64,000 nt of DNA from Cycas panzhihuaensis. Its lineage: Eukaryota > Cycadophyta. Both the position numbers and the translations under genes were made by a program. Location of the stretch: contig CM041465.1 in the NCBI GenBank assembly GCA_023213395.1, positions 62,001 through 126,000 of the forward strand. Direction: 5' to 3'. Numbering within the stretch: the stretch's first letter is position 1; each line of letters starts with the position of its first letter. Shown in pieces: positions 1 to 11,651 of this stretch. Under the pieces are notes generated by a model that worked only from the letters and a program-made list of their open reading frames with translations, had not been told where the DNA came from and searched no databases.

Positions 1-525
1 ACAAACAAGACAATTGGGACTTCCACAAAAGGGTGCCATGTATCAAGACAAACAGCATCCGGGGAGGGGCGTCCCCAATATGTGCTGGGGGCGAAAGAGC
101 ACCAAAACCTGGGTCAGAGGAGAATGATACGACGTGTCTTTGGGCCCGAGGGGTGAAGACAAACAAGACAATTTGACTTCACAAAAGGGTGCCACATGAA
201 TACAAGACAAACCCGCATCGGGGGAGGGGCGCCCCAATATGTGCCGGGGTGAAAGAGCAAAGCTAAAACCGGGTTGGGAGGAGAATGATACGGGACGTGT
301 CTTTGGGCCCGAGGGGTGAAGACAAACAAGACAATTGGGACTTCCGTCAAAAAGGGTGCCACAGAACAAGACAAACAGGCATCGGGGGAGGGGGCGTCCC
401 CAATATGTGCTGGGGGTGAAAGAGCAACAACAAACCTGGGTCGAGGGAGAATGATACGGACGGTCTTTGGGCCCGAGGTGTGAAGACAAACAAGAGAATT
501 ACTCAAAAGGGTGCTGAACAAGACA
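1..525. repeat. ~165 bp tandem repeat array, distal IGS of unit A
   Basis: About three and a half head-to-tail copies of a ~160-170 bp unit. Copies restart at the phrase GACAAACAAGACAATTGGG or close variants near 1, 160, 323 and 489. Each contains AATATGTGCTGGGGG, an ACCTGGGT segment and GGACGTGTCTTTGGGC. The same array recurs at 35245-36495 and 57945-58497. Only the end of the array is in the window. Open frames in it are repeat artefacts. Confidence 0.9.
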
Positions 526-1108
526 AACGAGGTGGGTTTCCGCATGAAGTGCGCCGCTTCCACTGTGCCCGCAACGGCGGGGTTTCCGCCCACCGTGCCC
601 GCAACGGCGGGTTTCCGCCTAAGCCCAACGGCGGGGTTTCCGCTTCCACCAGTCAACGGCGGGGTTTCCGCGAACCCTTCACTGTGCCAATTCGCAACGG
701 CGGGGTTTCCGCGCTAACACCGTGCCCACAACGGCGGGGTTTCCGAACCTAGGCGCTTCGAGCATTCCAAAGCAAGTCCAACGGGCGGGGTTTCCGCGAC
801 CATACGGAGCTGCCCAGCAAGTCCGTAACGGCGGGGTTTCCGCGAACGAAGGCCGAGTACCCAAAGAAGTCCAACGGCGGGTTTCCGCGAACGAAGGCCG
901 AGCATTCCAAAGCGCTCCATAAGTCCAACGGCGGGGTTTCAACGAATTAAGGCCGAGCGCCCAAAGAAGTCCGTAACGGCGGGGTTTCCGCGAACGAAGG
1001 CCGAGCGCCCAAAGAAGTCCGTAACGGTTGGGTTTCGCCAACGAAGGTCGAGAGTTCCACCAAGTCCGTAACGGCGGGTTTCCGCGAACGAAGGCCGAGC
1101 GCCCATCG
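526..1108. repeat. ~48-51 bp tandem array, plus orientation (fold-back arm)
   Basis: About eleven degenerate copies of a 48-60 bp unit built on GGCGGGGTTTCCGCGAACGA and AGTCC. This is the diverged form of the 51 bp repeat at 36498-36860 and 58498-58925. It is the reverse complement of the array at 3200-4960 and so forms one arm of a fold-back in this spacer. Here the unit reads AACGGCGGGG where the other two spacers read AACGAAGTGGGG. Confidence 0.85.
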
Positions 1109-1121
1109 TCCAAGTCCATAA

Positions 1122-1415
1122 AAAAATGAAGTGTGATTTCTTCTGATTTTCATCGTTTATCGCAATTTTATAGCCGTTTTAAGCATTTCCAAACCGATTT
1201 TGATCGTTATGTTCATTTTATAGCCGTTTTAACCGATTTTCATCGTTTATGGCCATTTTACAGCTATTTTAGCCATTTCCAAACTGATTTTGATCGTTCA
1301 TGGCCATTTTACAGCTACCTTAACCGTTTCTGAGCCGATTTTGATTGTTTATGGTCATTTGTGAGCCATTTTTACTATTTCTGAAATTGTTTTGACCGTT
1401 TCTAGCCATACTGAT
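1122..1415. repeat. AT-rich subrepeat block of the IGS
   Basis: About 290 bp of low G+C sequence made of loosely repeated ~35-50 bp units with CCATTTTATAGCCGTTTTA and ACCGATTTTGATCGTT. It is almost the same at 36873-37150 and 58942-59220, although the flanking G+C-rich arrays differ by many indels. It always sits just inside the plus-oriented 51 bp array. Function is unknown. AT-rich spacer blocks can be origins, unwinding elements or scaffold-attachment sites, but no specific motif was recognised. Confidence 0.8.
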
Positions 1416-2425
1416 CGTTTTATTCAGCAACACCTATGCGCCTGTGTAGAATCTGGTCTCGAAACCAAACATGCAATCGAGGCAAAGGGACTAATGGCTC
1501 ATACCGCCCTCGGCGTGATTAGCAGCCTCCGTGAACAAGGCGACTCAAGGGGGGACCCAAGAAACCAAAACGCCCGTGACATACATGCCAGAGGCAGAGA
1601 AAACATCCAATATATGTGTCGGGGTGAAAGACCACCCCAACCACCTGGGTCGAGAAGCTCATCGGTATGGTACGGTCTTTGGTTAAAGGCTACAAACTAC
1701 CTATCTAGTACCCAAATTAGGGAAAACGAGTTGAGACCAAAAGGACCGCTTCTTGGAAACAAATGTAGTGGGTGCAACGAGCCCAACGGCTTTCTGCTCT
1801 TCCCAGACACGGACCGACTCAAGAAACGGTGAGTCGTAAAATGGAGACCCGTGAACTAAAACTTATACACGGTGCTATGGGTGAAGGCACGAACACCCAA
1901 GTGAGTTAAGATTGTTGTTGATAGGGGACGTGAGCTCAGCCCGCACTAAAAAAAGGCATGATTGGTGCAAACTCGGGAAAACGACAACGAGGAACTATTC
2001 CTCGCCAGATCCGACCACCAACCCACCTCCACAAGCAAAATAGTAGGCTCGCCTGAGCAAACCGTCACCCGTGGAAAATAGCCCTGGTCGGGTCCAGAAC
2101 GAGCCGCCGTAAGAACGAGAACTAAGAACTCCAATGCATCCCTACGGATGTGCACGGGAAGACGCCACCAATAACCCTACCGTGAGGGTTACCGACACGG
2201 ACGTGTCTTTCACGGACGGGTCCGTAGCAAAGGCCTCATGAAACGGGACGGCAACCGAAGGCGTCTCTACATGTGCCCGGGGAAGAGGCCTGGATCGCTG
2301 GCTGGGTTGGGAGGTTTCCCGATGCGGGACGTATCTTTTGTCCGCATCGACGCCGTAAACAAGATGCTTAGAAACCACCACCTAAGAATCGGAGGCGTCC
2401 CCACATGTGGCCGGGGAGGTGGCTG
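1416..2425. other. Low-copy IGS spacer with four copies of the recurring core motif
   Basis: No gene is seen. This matches 37151-38175 and 59221-60050 in order. It contains degenerate copies of the ~75 bp core motif at about 1608-1683, 2145-2213 and 2265-2340, and a partial copy near 2400-2425. Each carries an ATGTGC-GGGG element followed by a (TA)CGGGACGTGTCTTT-like element. Short open frames here are not preserved in the other spacers. Confidence 0.7.
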
Positions 2426-3195
2426 ATCCCAAAATAGAGCTTAATTGGTGAAGAAGTCGATTATCAACCTTTCTCCTTGAGATCCTGGGAGATAGTGTAG
2501 AAGTCCCAATAACAGCCAAACCAGAATGAACCCACAAAGGGAAATCCTAATCAATCATTTATAATTGCCATTGCTCCAAATGTAAGTATGAAGAGTAATA
2601 CGTTTATTAAACTATAAAAATCTCTACTTAATGGTGGAGAAAACAACTAGCGAAAGAATGGTCAAATTACAAGGAATAGATGATGCAATTATACCGTAAG
2701 CGGGACTCCAACCCTCCAAAATGCTTCTCCTAGGACGATTCCCAAGTTACCTGCCTTTCACCTTCAAGAACCGAGTCTCCAAACACGTAAATGAGCTCAA
2801 GAGGGCTCAACTACTAGAAAGAAACCCAAATTGCATGTTTAACAAGTGGCAATCATACAAGTATAACCACTAACAACCGGAATACATGTTGTCCAAGTGG
2901 CCTTCATGCAATTCTTAAAATTGCGGCTTGTACCTAGGCTTAACGAACTCCAATTCATCTCAAATTGTGCACCCATAGGAACACATGTCCCCTTTCCTTC
3001 CTCAAACTTTTAGCTCACTTGGATGCCATTTGACTGCATTTTCATTGATTTAATGATAGTATGTATTTGTTATTTTTCACGGGCTTTGGGATCAATTTTC
3101 TCGCAAAACACAAGGCTTGAAATCTAATCAAATGATATTTTCAACCCCACCTTTGTGCACATGTAGTGGGATGTGTCTTATTCCTTTCCAAGGAG
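2426..3195. other. AT-rich ~770 bp segment shared by two of three spacers
   Basis: Low-copy AT-rich sequence nearly identical to 38176-38945 and absent from IGS B/C. No coding frame, terminal inverted repeat or target duplication is convincing. It begins right after a core-motif-like ATGTGGCCGGGGAGGTGG and ends at GTGGGATGTGTCTT, so it may lie between the halves of one core motif. It may be an old transposon fragment or solo LTR, or ancestral spacer lost from B/C. Confidence 0.6.
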
Positions 3196-4962
3196 GCTCA
3201 CTTCGGCCGAATTTCTGACCATTCTGAAAACCCACTTCGCTTATGGACGACGGTGACTTGAAAAGAACAAACCCCACTTTACCGAAGATTTGTGGACATC
3301 TTCGAATTACCTAAACCCCACTTGTGTTGTTGTAAACCCGATATTGTGTCAGTCTGGGATCTGGAAGGAAGCTCATATCATCTTAAAGATCGACGATACT
3401 GAGCCGTGATGGGCCTGGTGGAACGGCCCACCTTCATTCCCAAAGCTACTTCATTCGCGAAACCCCACTGCTGTGGATCTAAAGAAATCGCACTTCATTC
3501 TAAACCCCACTTCGTAGGACTGGACGATGAGCCACTTCTGGGGAAGAAAGCCCTCGCAACTTCATTCATGAAGCCCACTTCGTCGGTTGGAGACTCATTG
3601 AGCTGACCAGGACTTGGACGAAAGCTCACTTCATTCGCGAAACCCCACTCGCTGTGGACTTAGAGATATGAAACACTATCGCTTATGGAAACCCCACTTG
3701 TTGTTGTGACTTGGACGATATTGAGTCATGGACTTGAGGGAAGAAAGCCCTCGCGACTTCATTGGAAAGCCCACTTCACGTGGACTTGACCTGACATTGA
3801 GTCATGGACTGGTGGAAAGAAGCTCGCACTTCATTCATGAAACCCCACTGCTGTGGACTTAGACGATATCGAGTCGAACGCAAACCCCACTTCGCTGTTG
3901 TGGACTTGGACGATATTGACTGGACTAGGAAGAAAGCCCCGCACTTCATTGCCTGGAAACCCACTGGCCGTGGACTTGGACTGATATTGAGTCATGGACT
4001 TGGTGGAAAGAAGCCTCGACTTCATTCCTGGAAACCCCACTTCGCTGTGGACTTAGACGACATCGAGTTGCGAACGCCGAAACCCCACTTCGTTGTTGTG
4101 GACTTGGACGATATTGAGTCATGGACTTTGGAAGAAAGCCCCGCACTTCATTCGCTGGAAGCCCACTTCGGCCGTGGGACTTGACCTTATTGACCTGGAC
4201 TTGGTGGAAAGAAGCTCGCACTTCATTCATGGAAACCCCACTGCATTGTGGACTTAGACGATATTGAGTTGCTGAAACCCCACTTCGCTGTTGTGACTTG
4301 GACGATATTGAGTCTGGACTGGTGGAAGAAAGCCCCACTTCATTCATGGAAACCCCACTTCGCCGTGGACTTGACCTGAGCATTGACTGACTTGGTGGAA
4401 AGAAGCTCGACTTCATTTCGCTGGAAACCCCACTCGCTTGTGGGACTTAGCACGACATCGAGTTAAGTGAACGCCAAAACCCCACTCTCAAGTTGTTGTG
4501 GACTTGGACGCATATTGAGTCATGCGACTTGGTGGAAGAAAGCCCCGTGCACTTCATTCGCATGGAAACCCCACTTCGCCGTGGGACTTGACCTGATATT
4601 GAGTCAGCGGACTTGGTGGGAAAGAAGCTCAAGACTTCATTCGGGCTTGAACCCCACTTCGTTGTTGTGACCTCGACTCCATATCAGCCATGACTTGGTG
4701 GAAGAAAGCCCTCGCGACTTCATTCAAGGAAACCCCACTTCGTCGTGGACTTGACTATATTGAGTCATGACTTGGTGGAAAGAAGCTCAAGACTTCATTC
4801 AGAAACCCCACTCTCTGTGGACTTAGACGACATCGAAGCCATGAACGCCGAAACCCCACTCTCGCTAGGACAGAGACAATATCGAGTCGCGAAACCCCAC
4901 TCCATTCTCGGGCACGTAACGGTGAAAGAAGCTATTTACTGAGACCCCACTTCTTCTTGGAC
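3196..4962. repeat. Inverted-orientation 51 bp-derived array downstream of 26S A
   Basis: About twenty degenerate units of GAAACCCCACTTCG, GTGGACTTGG and CTTCATTCGC. These are the reverse complement of the 51 bp repeat. Many units are composite (about 75-95 bp) because a GACGATATTGAGT insert has joined the basic unit. The array ends about 30 bp from the 26S 3' end, so it would be the first sequence met by polymerase I reading past 26S A. It is longer than its counterparts at 39705-40975 and 60612-61690. Confidence 0.85.
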
Positions 4963-4992
4963 TCGAGAGCTTAAGAGCCGAGAGGTGGGCTC

Positions 4993-7900
4993 GGAATCGA
5001 GGCTTACAAGGGGTCAATTCAGCGGGATCGTGGCAAAGAAGGCCACTCGCCACTTACAATACCCCGTCTGCATTTAAGTCGCCCGCAAATGATTCTTCTC
5101 GACGCATCGCTTTGTAATTGAATTTTAGAAGTCGCCTCCTCCCGACGACTCGCCGGCCGCCGTGAGATCGCCAGCAGGCACGGCCCTTGGGAACGCCGTG
5201 GCTACCCCTACCATGTGTCAGCCGAACAATCGAAGAGGGATTCTGGCGCCGCTTGAGCCGATTCTCGACTTAGAGGCGCTCACCATAATCCCGACACCCA
5301 GCAGCTTCACGCTTCACACCGGTTTTCAACCAAGCTGGCGATGACCAATTGTGTGAATCAACCAAGCTCCTCCTGCATTTCAAGTTGAATTACTATTACG
5401 ACGCTGACTCATGCGTAAAGAGGGTAAACTAACTGGCCTCACTTACTCGCCTAAACCTGCAAATTTCCTCACGCTCCCCTATTGGTGGGTGAACAATCCA
5501 ACACTTGGTGAATCCTTCGCCTCACAATGATAGGAAGAGCCGACATCGGCGATCAAAAGCAACGCCATTATGAACGCTTTTGGCCGCCACAAGCCGCTTA
5601 TCCCTCGTGGTAACTTTTTTCTTTTTCTCTCGACACCTCTAGCCTCAAATTCCCGTATCTAAAGGATCGAGTAGGGGCCACGCTCACTACATTGTGGCTC
5701 AGATCGAAAATCAAAAATCAAAATGAGCTTTTACCTCTTTTGTCTCCACACGAGATTTCTCAGATTTCAGCTCGAGCTCATCTTAGGACACACACCAAGC
5801 TATCTTTTAACAGTGATGTGCCGCCTGCACCAAACTCCCTTACCGACAATGTCTTCCTCGCCCTGGGACGACACGCATCAAGACACGCCTTTGTTAGGCC
5901 ATTAAAAACAGAGGTAATGCTCCCATCCTCACTTCTTCACTAATAAGTAAAATAACGTTAAAAGTAGTGGTATTTCACTTATGCGCCAAAACGGCTCCCA
6001 CTTATTCTACACCTCTCAAGTCATTTCACAAAGTTCTCCACTCAGAGTCAAGCTCAACAGGTCTTTCTTTTCCTCACGATTTCCGCCAAGCCCGCTCCCT
6101 TGGGGCCGTGGGTTTCGCTAGATAGTAGATAGGGACAAAGGGGAATCTCAAGCATCCATTCATGCGCCAGCTACCAATTAGGATGACGCAGGCATTTGGC
6201 TACCTTAAGAGAGTCATATAGTTACTCCCGGCCGCTACCCGCCGGGCTTTTGGTTGAATTTCTTCACTTCGACATTCGCAGTAAGCACCGGGCGTAAATC
6301 ACATTGGCCAAGATCCGCTAGGACCATCGCAATGCTTTGTTTTAATTAAAATGGCTCTGATTCCCCTTGTCCGCAGAGTTGCTCGAGTCGACTGCTCGGG
6401 TTTTCGCCTAGGGAGAGCTCCCCGTTAAAGCGAACGCTCGCGCCCGTGGCCACCGATCGACACGCACGCGCCCGCCTCGCCATTTATAGCGCATGCAAGG
6501 CGGCACTAATCGACCTGACAATTGATTTGTGCCTGAGGCATGCACTCTAGGCCCAAATTTCAAAGCCAATCCTTTTCCCGGGTTACAAATCCATTTTGCT
6601 CGACTTCCCTTACTCTCCACATTGTTCCATCGACCAGCAGGTCGCCTCACCTTGGAGACCTCGATGCGTTATGAGTAACGACCAAGCCAAACAGATTTCT
6701 ATCTGATTTTCAAGGGTCACGGAGGCGCATCTGACATTAATCAAGCAGGATCGTGCAAGTGATGCTCTTCCACTCACCGGACCCTATCTCCTGATGAACC
6801 GATTGTCAGGTAAGGCAAAATCGTTAAAAAGAAAAGATAATCCTCTTCCCGGCCCCCCGCCGATTCGACTCCTAACGCCGCAACGTCCGCCGCCACGCCC
6901 CGCTCGCCGAGAATATTAACCCGATTCCTTTCGATACACGCTAGTGCGCCTCTTCACAGGCAAAATTTCATCTCTCGTGATCGACTAACCCATGTCCAAG
7001 TGTCGCTCACATGGAACCTTTCCCACTCTTACCTTCAAAGTGCTCTCATTTGAATATTTGCTACTACCACCAAGATCTCAGATTCCGGGCCGCCCTGCCT
7101 GCACACACAACAAGGTTTCCTCAACGACCCCTGCTCCTCCTACTCACCGGGAGGCTAAGAACTTAGTTCCTGGCCGTCGAAAGATAGGTCCCGCGCTTCA
7201 CCATCCATTTTTCGGGGCTAGTTGATCTGGGGCAGTGAGTTGTTACACACTCCTTAGCTGGATTTCGCGATCTCCATGACCACCGGGCCCCGGCTGGCCT
7301 TAATCAACCAACACCCTTTGTGGGATCTCGGGTTAGCACGCATTCCCGGCACTGTGAACCTTCCGACTTTCTTTGCTCATCCCCGTGACGCTAGCCTCTA
7401 CCGCTACTCAAAAAATGGCACCACTTTAGAGCTCCCCTGATCTACTGCTGCTCAAGCAGCAGCAGTGTACTGCGCATCTCACTCTATTTAAAGTTTGAGA
7501 ATAGGTCGAGGGTATTACTACCTCGATGCCTCTAATCATTTGCTTTACTCCGATAAAACTCGTGACCCCGAGGCTCCGCCTAAACATCCCGAGGAAAACT
7601 TCCTGGAGGAACCAAATACTAGATCGCAAGCCCGATTAGTCTTCGCCTTACACCCAAGTCGACATTTAACGATTTGCAGACGGCCAAGATATCGCCATTT
7701 ACTTGCCTCCACCGTAGTTTCCTCCTCGCTTCACCCCCGCTTCGTGTGCATAGTTCACCATCTTTCGGTCCCAACAGATGCCTTCGTGACTCCCAACCCC
7801 TCTCACGTAGAAGATCTGGGGCTCCGCTTACGTGCACGCCCCCAGGGGCATCCTCGCCACCTTCCTCAAGCGCCTCATCTAAGCTTCCCAACCCGCTGAC

Positions 7901-8541
7901 CTCCGCACACATGTCGCACTCCTTGGGTCTGCGGTTTCAAGATCTAGCCTGGGATGGAAAGCTCAGCAGACCAACGCCACGAGCCATAGGAAAATTCTTG
8001 TGGCCCGCCCGCAGTAGGCGCCAAGGCCTTCCTCGGCACGATCGTCGAACGACCTAAACTCCCTGCTAGCCTCCCGCATATGCTTTTGTTACACCACTCA
8101 CAAATGGTCCACACCCATAATTTCGAGCCGAGCTAAGGCAGATGGGGTCACCGCTCTGCATCCCAATCGGAAAGCGCATCACCAACCTCCATCCACTTCC
8201 TCCCGCAATTTCAAGCACTTCTTTAACTATCTTTTCAAAGTCCTTTTTCATCTTTCCTCATGGTACTTGTTCGCCATCGGTCCTCGCCCATATTTAGCCT
8301 TGGACAATTTAACTTACCACCCGATTAGGGCTACATTCCCAAACAACCTTTACTCAGCACAATCGCCTCGCGGATGCAACAGGTCCAACCCGACCAAGGG
8401 TTTCCACCTTCCTAAGCGCCCCTCTGTGGGACTTGGGCCCGTCCATTGTCTAAGACGCCTCTATTAAAAGTTACAATCCTGGACGGGCAACCGCCCGATT
8501 TTCAGCGCCGGACTCTTCCCGCTCATTGCCACTGCTACTAG

Positions 8542-8573
<32 letters not shown>

Positions 8574-8623
8574 TAGTGATATGCTTAAACTCGGGCTGGT
8601 GCTCTCGCCTCGACCCGGGTCGC
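4993..8623 (-). rRNA. 26S rRNA, unit A (degenerate copy)
   Basis: This is the large-subunit rRNA gene, read as reverse complement. The 3' end is set by the conserved terminal region (CCACTTACAATACCCCGTC near 5059). The 5' end is set by TTTCTTTTCCTCCGC near 8560 and ATGCTTAAACTC at 8581. Conserved stretches include CTATTGGTGGGTGAACAATC (5478), TGATAGGAAGAGCCGACATC (5528) and TATTTAAAGTTTGAGAATAG (7486). Span is ~3.63 kb against the usual ~3.4 kb of plants, with many small insertions and deletions in G+C-rich helices. The sarcin-ricin loop region near 5363-5385 does not match the universal sequence. It is either a decayed copy or an error-rich consensus. Confidence 0.95.
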
Positions 8624-8906
8624 TGACGCGGACGGGAGGAACTCCTATCAAGCCTAGGCCTCCCGAGAGTGATCAAGTCGAGGGGCTTCCCCGCAAGCGT
8701 CGCACTTTACGGCAGTCTGCTGTGATCGATTTCCGCCAAGACGATCGAATTCACCGCCGATGTCGTTCACAACCCGGAGCCCAATCCGCTTAAGCCGACG
8801 GGTGTCACAAGGACACGCATGGATACCAGCCCTTCCACCACCGCACGCCGCAGTAATGGGGCGATCTCGATTGCAGGTGTGACACCTGGCAGTATCGCGT
8901 GCTCGC
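8624..8906 (-). other. ITS2, unit A
   Basis: Spacer between 5.8S and 26S, bounded by the 26S 5' end and the 5.8S 3' end. About 283 bp, within the normal seed-plant range. G+C-rich. Confidence 0.85.
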
Positions 8907-9050
8907 TCGAAGCCTCCTGCGAAGTTCTCGCATTCAAAGACCGGATGACCTACGCGGGATTCTCGCAATTCACACTAAGTATCGCATTTCGCCACGCTTC
9001 ATCGTGTGGGCGCAGGGCCGAGATATCCGCTGCCGAGTCGTCGCGTATTT
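8907..9050 (-). rRNA. 5.8S rRNA, unit A (degenerate)
   Basis: Reverse-complement matches to the plant 5.8S core: GCATTCAAAGAC near 8931, GCAATTCACACTAAGTATCG near 8966, GCATTTCGCCACGCTTCATC near 8985 and GCCGAGATATCC near 9018. Small insertions interrupt otherwise invariant stretches, for example after CTTCATCG, where extra G+C bases appear. Length is ~144 bp against the usual ~160. Confidence 0.92.
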
Positions 9051-9758
9051 CATTAAATACGCCCGCGACGCCCCCGCACGACCGGATCGAGGGTCCGCAA
9101 AGAATCCTCGAGTCCTTGGTGCGCCGGGCACCTCGTGCTTTTGGTTTGTTGGCCCACCCTCAAGCCTCCAACGACGCCCACCTCGGGCCACAAGAATGAG
9201 ACAACCCCGCCTCCCCGAGAGGACGCTACCCGCACTCCTCGACTCCTGAGTCATGGCTGGGGAGAGTCGTATGTAAACCGCTAGCAAGTGGACAAGGCAA
9301 ATAAGGAGAGAAGGGCCCTGCTATACCCAACATGATCGAACAAGCCCACTGCACGACGCCTGGGCCTCCCAAGCACACTCGTGACCGTGGGGCCCCCGCA
9401 AGCTTACCTGAGGGGGTCCCCGACCTCTCGACGAACCTAGTGGGATAGATGTTACAGACGCAGCCTCACCATCCCCGCCCGCGGCTCCCTGCCACGACAT
9501 CTATATATCCTCGAGCCGGGCCATGAAGTTTGTAGACGGGCGACGGGCAGTCCGACGTCCCAACATCCCTCTTCGCGTAGAGAACGGCACGATCTGCCAT
9601 TCCCAAATTCTCCTCAGACCACTGGATCGCGACGCAGCTGGAGTAGAGAGCCGCCTCAGAGAAACGATGAGGAGCATGATGCCTGCAAGGGCCCCGGAAC
9701 CCACCACGCCCCCACCTACAATTTCGCTCTTTGTCTATGGTGCCCGGAGACCGGTGCC
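9051..9758 (-). other. ITS1, unit A (long, ~0.7 kb)
   Basis: Spacer between 18S and 5.8S, about 708 bp. Flowering-plant ITS1 is typically about 190-300 bp, while gymnosperm ITS1 is often 600 bp or more. This is the main organismal clue in the window. No pine-type ITS1 subrepeat was recognised. The unit B counterpart is ~614 bp and alignable, with shared stretches such as CTATATATCCTCGAG and CCGACGTCCCAACATCCCTC. Confidence 0.85.
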
Positions 9759-10645
9759 AATGATCCTTGCGCAGTTCACTCACGAAACCTTGTTACACTT
9801 CTTCCTCTAAATAATAAGTTGTTCAATGATCTCGCGAACTGCCGCTTTGAAGTCACAAGAAGAAACACGTCAGCCGCCGACATCCGAACACTTCACCGAT
9901 CATTCAACCTGTGAGAGCGACGCAAGCAAGGTGTACAAAGGAAGCGTGGACGAGTCAACGCCAAGTAAGTTGATGACTCACAGGCCACTAGGAATTCCTC
10001 GCTGGAAGATCAATAATTGCAATGATCTATCCCCATCACGCATGAAATTTCCAGTCAGATTACCCCAACCTTCCTGGGCCTGCCAAGGTTATAGACTCGT
10101 TGAATACATCGCTATGGTAGCGCGGCAAATTTTTAACATCTAAGGGCATCACAGCACTGCTATTGCCTCAAACTTCCACATGGCCCCGAACGCAAATATA
10201 GTCCCCTAAGAAGCTGGCCGTCAAAGCGAAACCCTTCTCATGTGAGCTAAGGTTAGCAAAGTGCCGAGGTCTCGCTCGCTAATCCCGGATTAACTGCATA
10301 AATCGCTTCCACCAACTAAGAACGGCCATGCACCACCCCTCTCACCCATAGAATCAAGAAAGAGCTCTCATAATCATTAATCCTTACTATGTAACCTGAC
10401 CGTCAAAGTTTCTGCAGTTGAGTCACTAAGTCAGCCGGGCAGTGCTCCACTCCGGTGGTGCCCTTCCGTCAATTCCTTGCTCAAATTTCTTGCCACCATA
10501 CTCCCTAACCCAAAAACCTTTGATTTCACAAGGTGCCCAAGGAAAGTCCTTAGAAACATCCACCCATCCCTATGCAAGGCATTGCGCTTATGGTGGTTGA
10601 GACTAGGATCAAGATTCCCATCGCCTTCGAGCCCCAACTCTCTGC

Positions 10646-10685
<40 letters not shown>

Positions 10686-11651
10686 AAGGTTCTGCCTCTT
10701 CATAAATCCAAGAATTTCACCTCCGACAATGAAATACGAATGCCCTCCGGATCGTCCCTATTAATCATTACTCGGTCCCTAAGGCCAACTGTTTTAATAG
10801 GGACCGTAATCCTATCGTGTTATTCCATGCTAATGTATTCAGAGCGAGGGCTTGCTCCTGAGCACTCTAATTTTTCAGCAACGCCAGAGCCGCAACCTGT
10901 GCAACTAAGTCCGTGAACGCGCCAACACAAAAAAAGGACGTAAATCGATCGATGCATCACCGAAAAGGCATCGGCCTGCCGCCCCAAGATCCAACTATGA
11001 GCTTTTTAACCGCAACAACTTAAATATAATGCTATTGAGTCGGAATTACCGCTTATCGCCGCACCGCATTTGCAAGTTCCTCCACAATGGATCCTCGTTA
11101 AGGGATTTAAATTGTACTTATTCCAATTACCGCACTCATGAGCCTGTGATTGTTATTTATTGTCACTACCTCCCCCGTACGATTGGGTAATTTGGCGCTA
11201 CCGCCGCCTTTCCTGGATGTGGTAGCCGCTTCGTGCTCCCTCCGGAATCGAACCCTAATTCCTCCACACCACACGTCACTACCCATGGTAGGCCTCTATC
11301 CTACCATCGAAAGTTGATAGGGCAAGTAATTTGAATGGAAGGCACGGGACTAGGCCACAAAGCGATCCGCTCGAAAGTTATCATGAATCACCGACAATAA
11401 CCGGACGGTGAGCCCGCATGACTGCTTTTTATCTAATAAATGCGCCCCTTCCAAAAGTCAGATTTGGTACACGATATTCTCTTAGAATTACTACGCTTAT
11501 CCTAGGGAGTAACAAGAATACCATCAAATAAACTATAATCGATTTAATGCTCATTCGGCAGCTTCACAGCCCCGACATAGTTCATACCAACACATGCATG
11601 GCTTAATTCCTGAGGACAAGCATATGACTACCTGGCGTGATAAACCCGGTA
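9759..11651 (-). rRNA. 18S rRNA, unit A (degenerate copy)
   Basis: Small-subunit rRNA read as reverse complement. The 3' end is AATGATCC at 9759. The 5' end is the diverged initiation-proximal block at 11605-11651 (ATGCATGGCTTAAT, AAGCATATGACTAC). Recognisable internal blocks are AATGATCTATCCCCATCACG (~10020), AACTAAGAACGGCCATGCAC (~10314), GGGATTTAAATTGTACTTAT (~11101) and TTTTATCTAATAAATGCG (~11426). Span is 1893 bp against ~1810. The region of the 530 loop (11044-11090) and of the decoding site (9908-9935) departs from the universal sequence. If the sequence is accurate, this copy could not make a normal ribosome. Confidence 0.95.

Noticed and set aside
7495-8057. Open frames of 97-134 codons inside 26S A
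   Set aside because: They lie within the rRNA gene on either strand and have no protein pattern.
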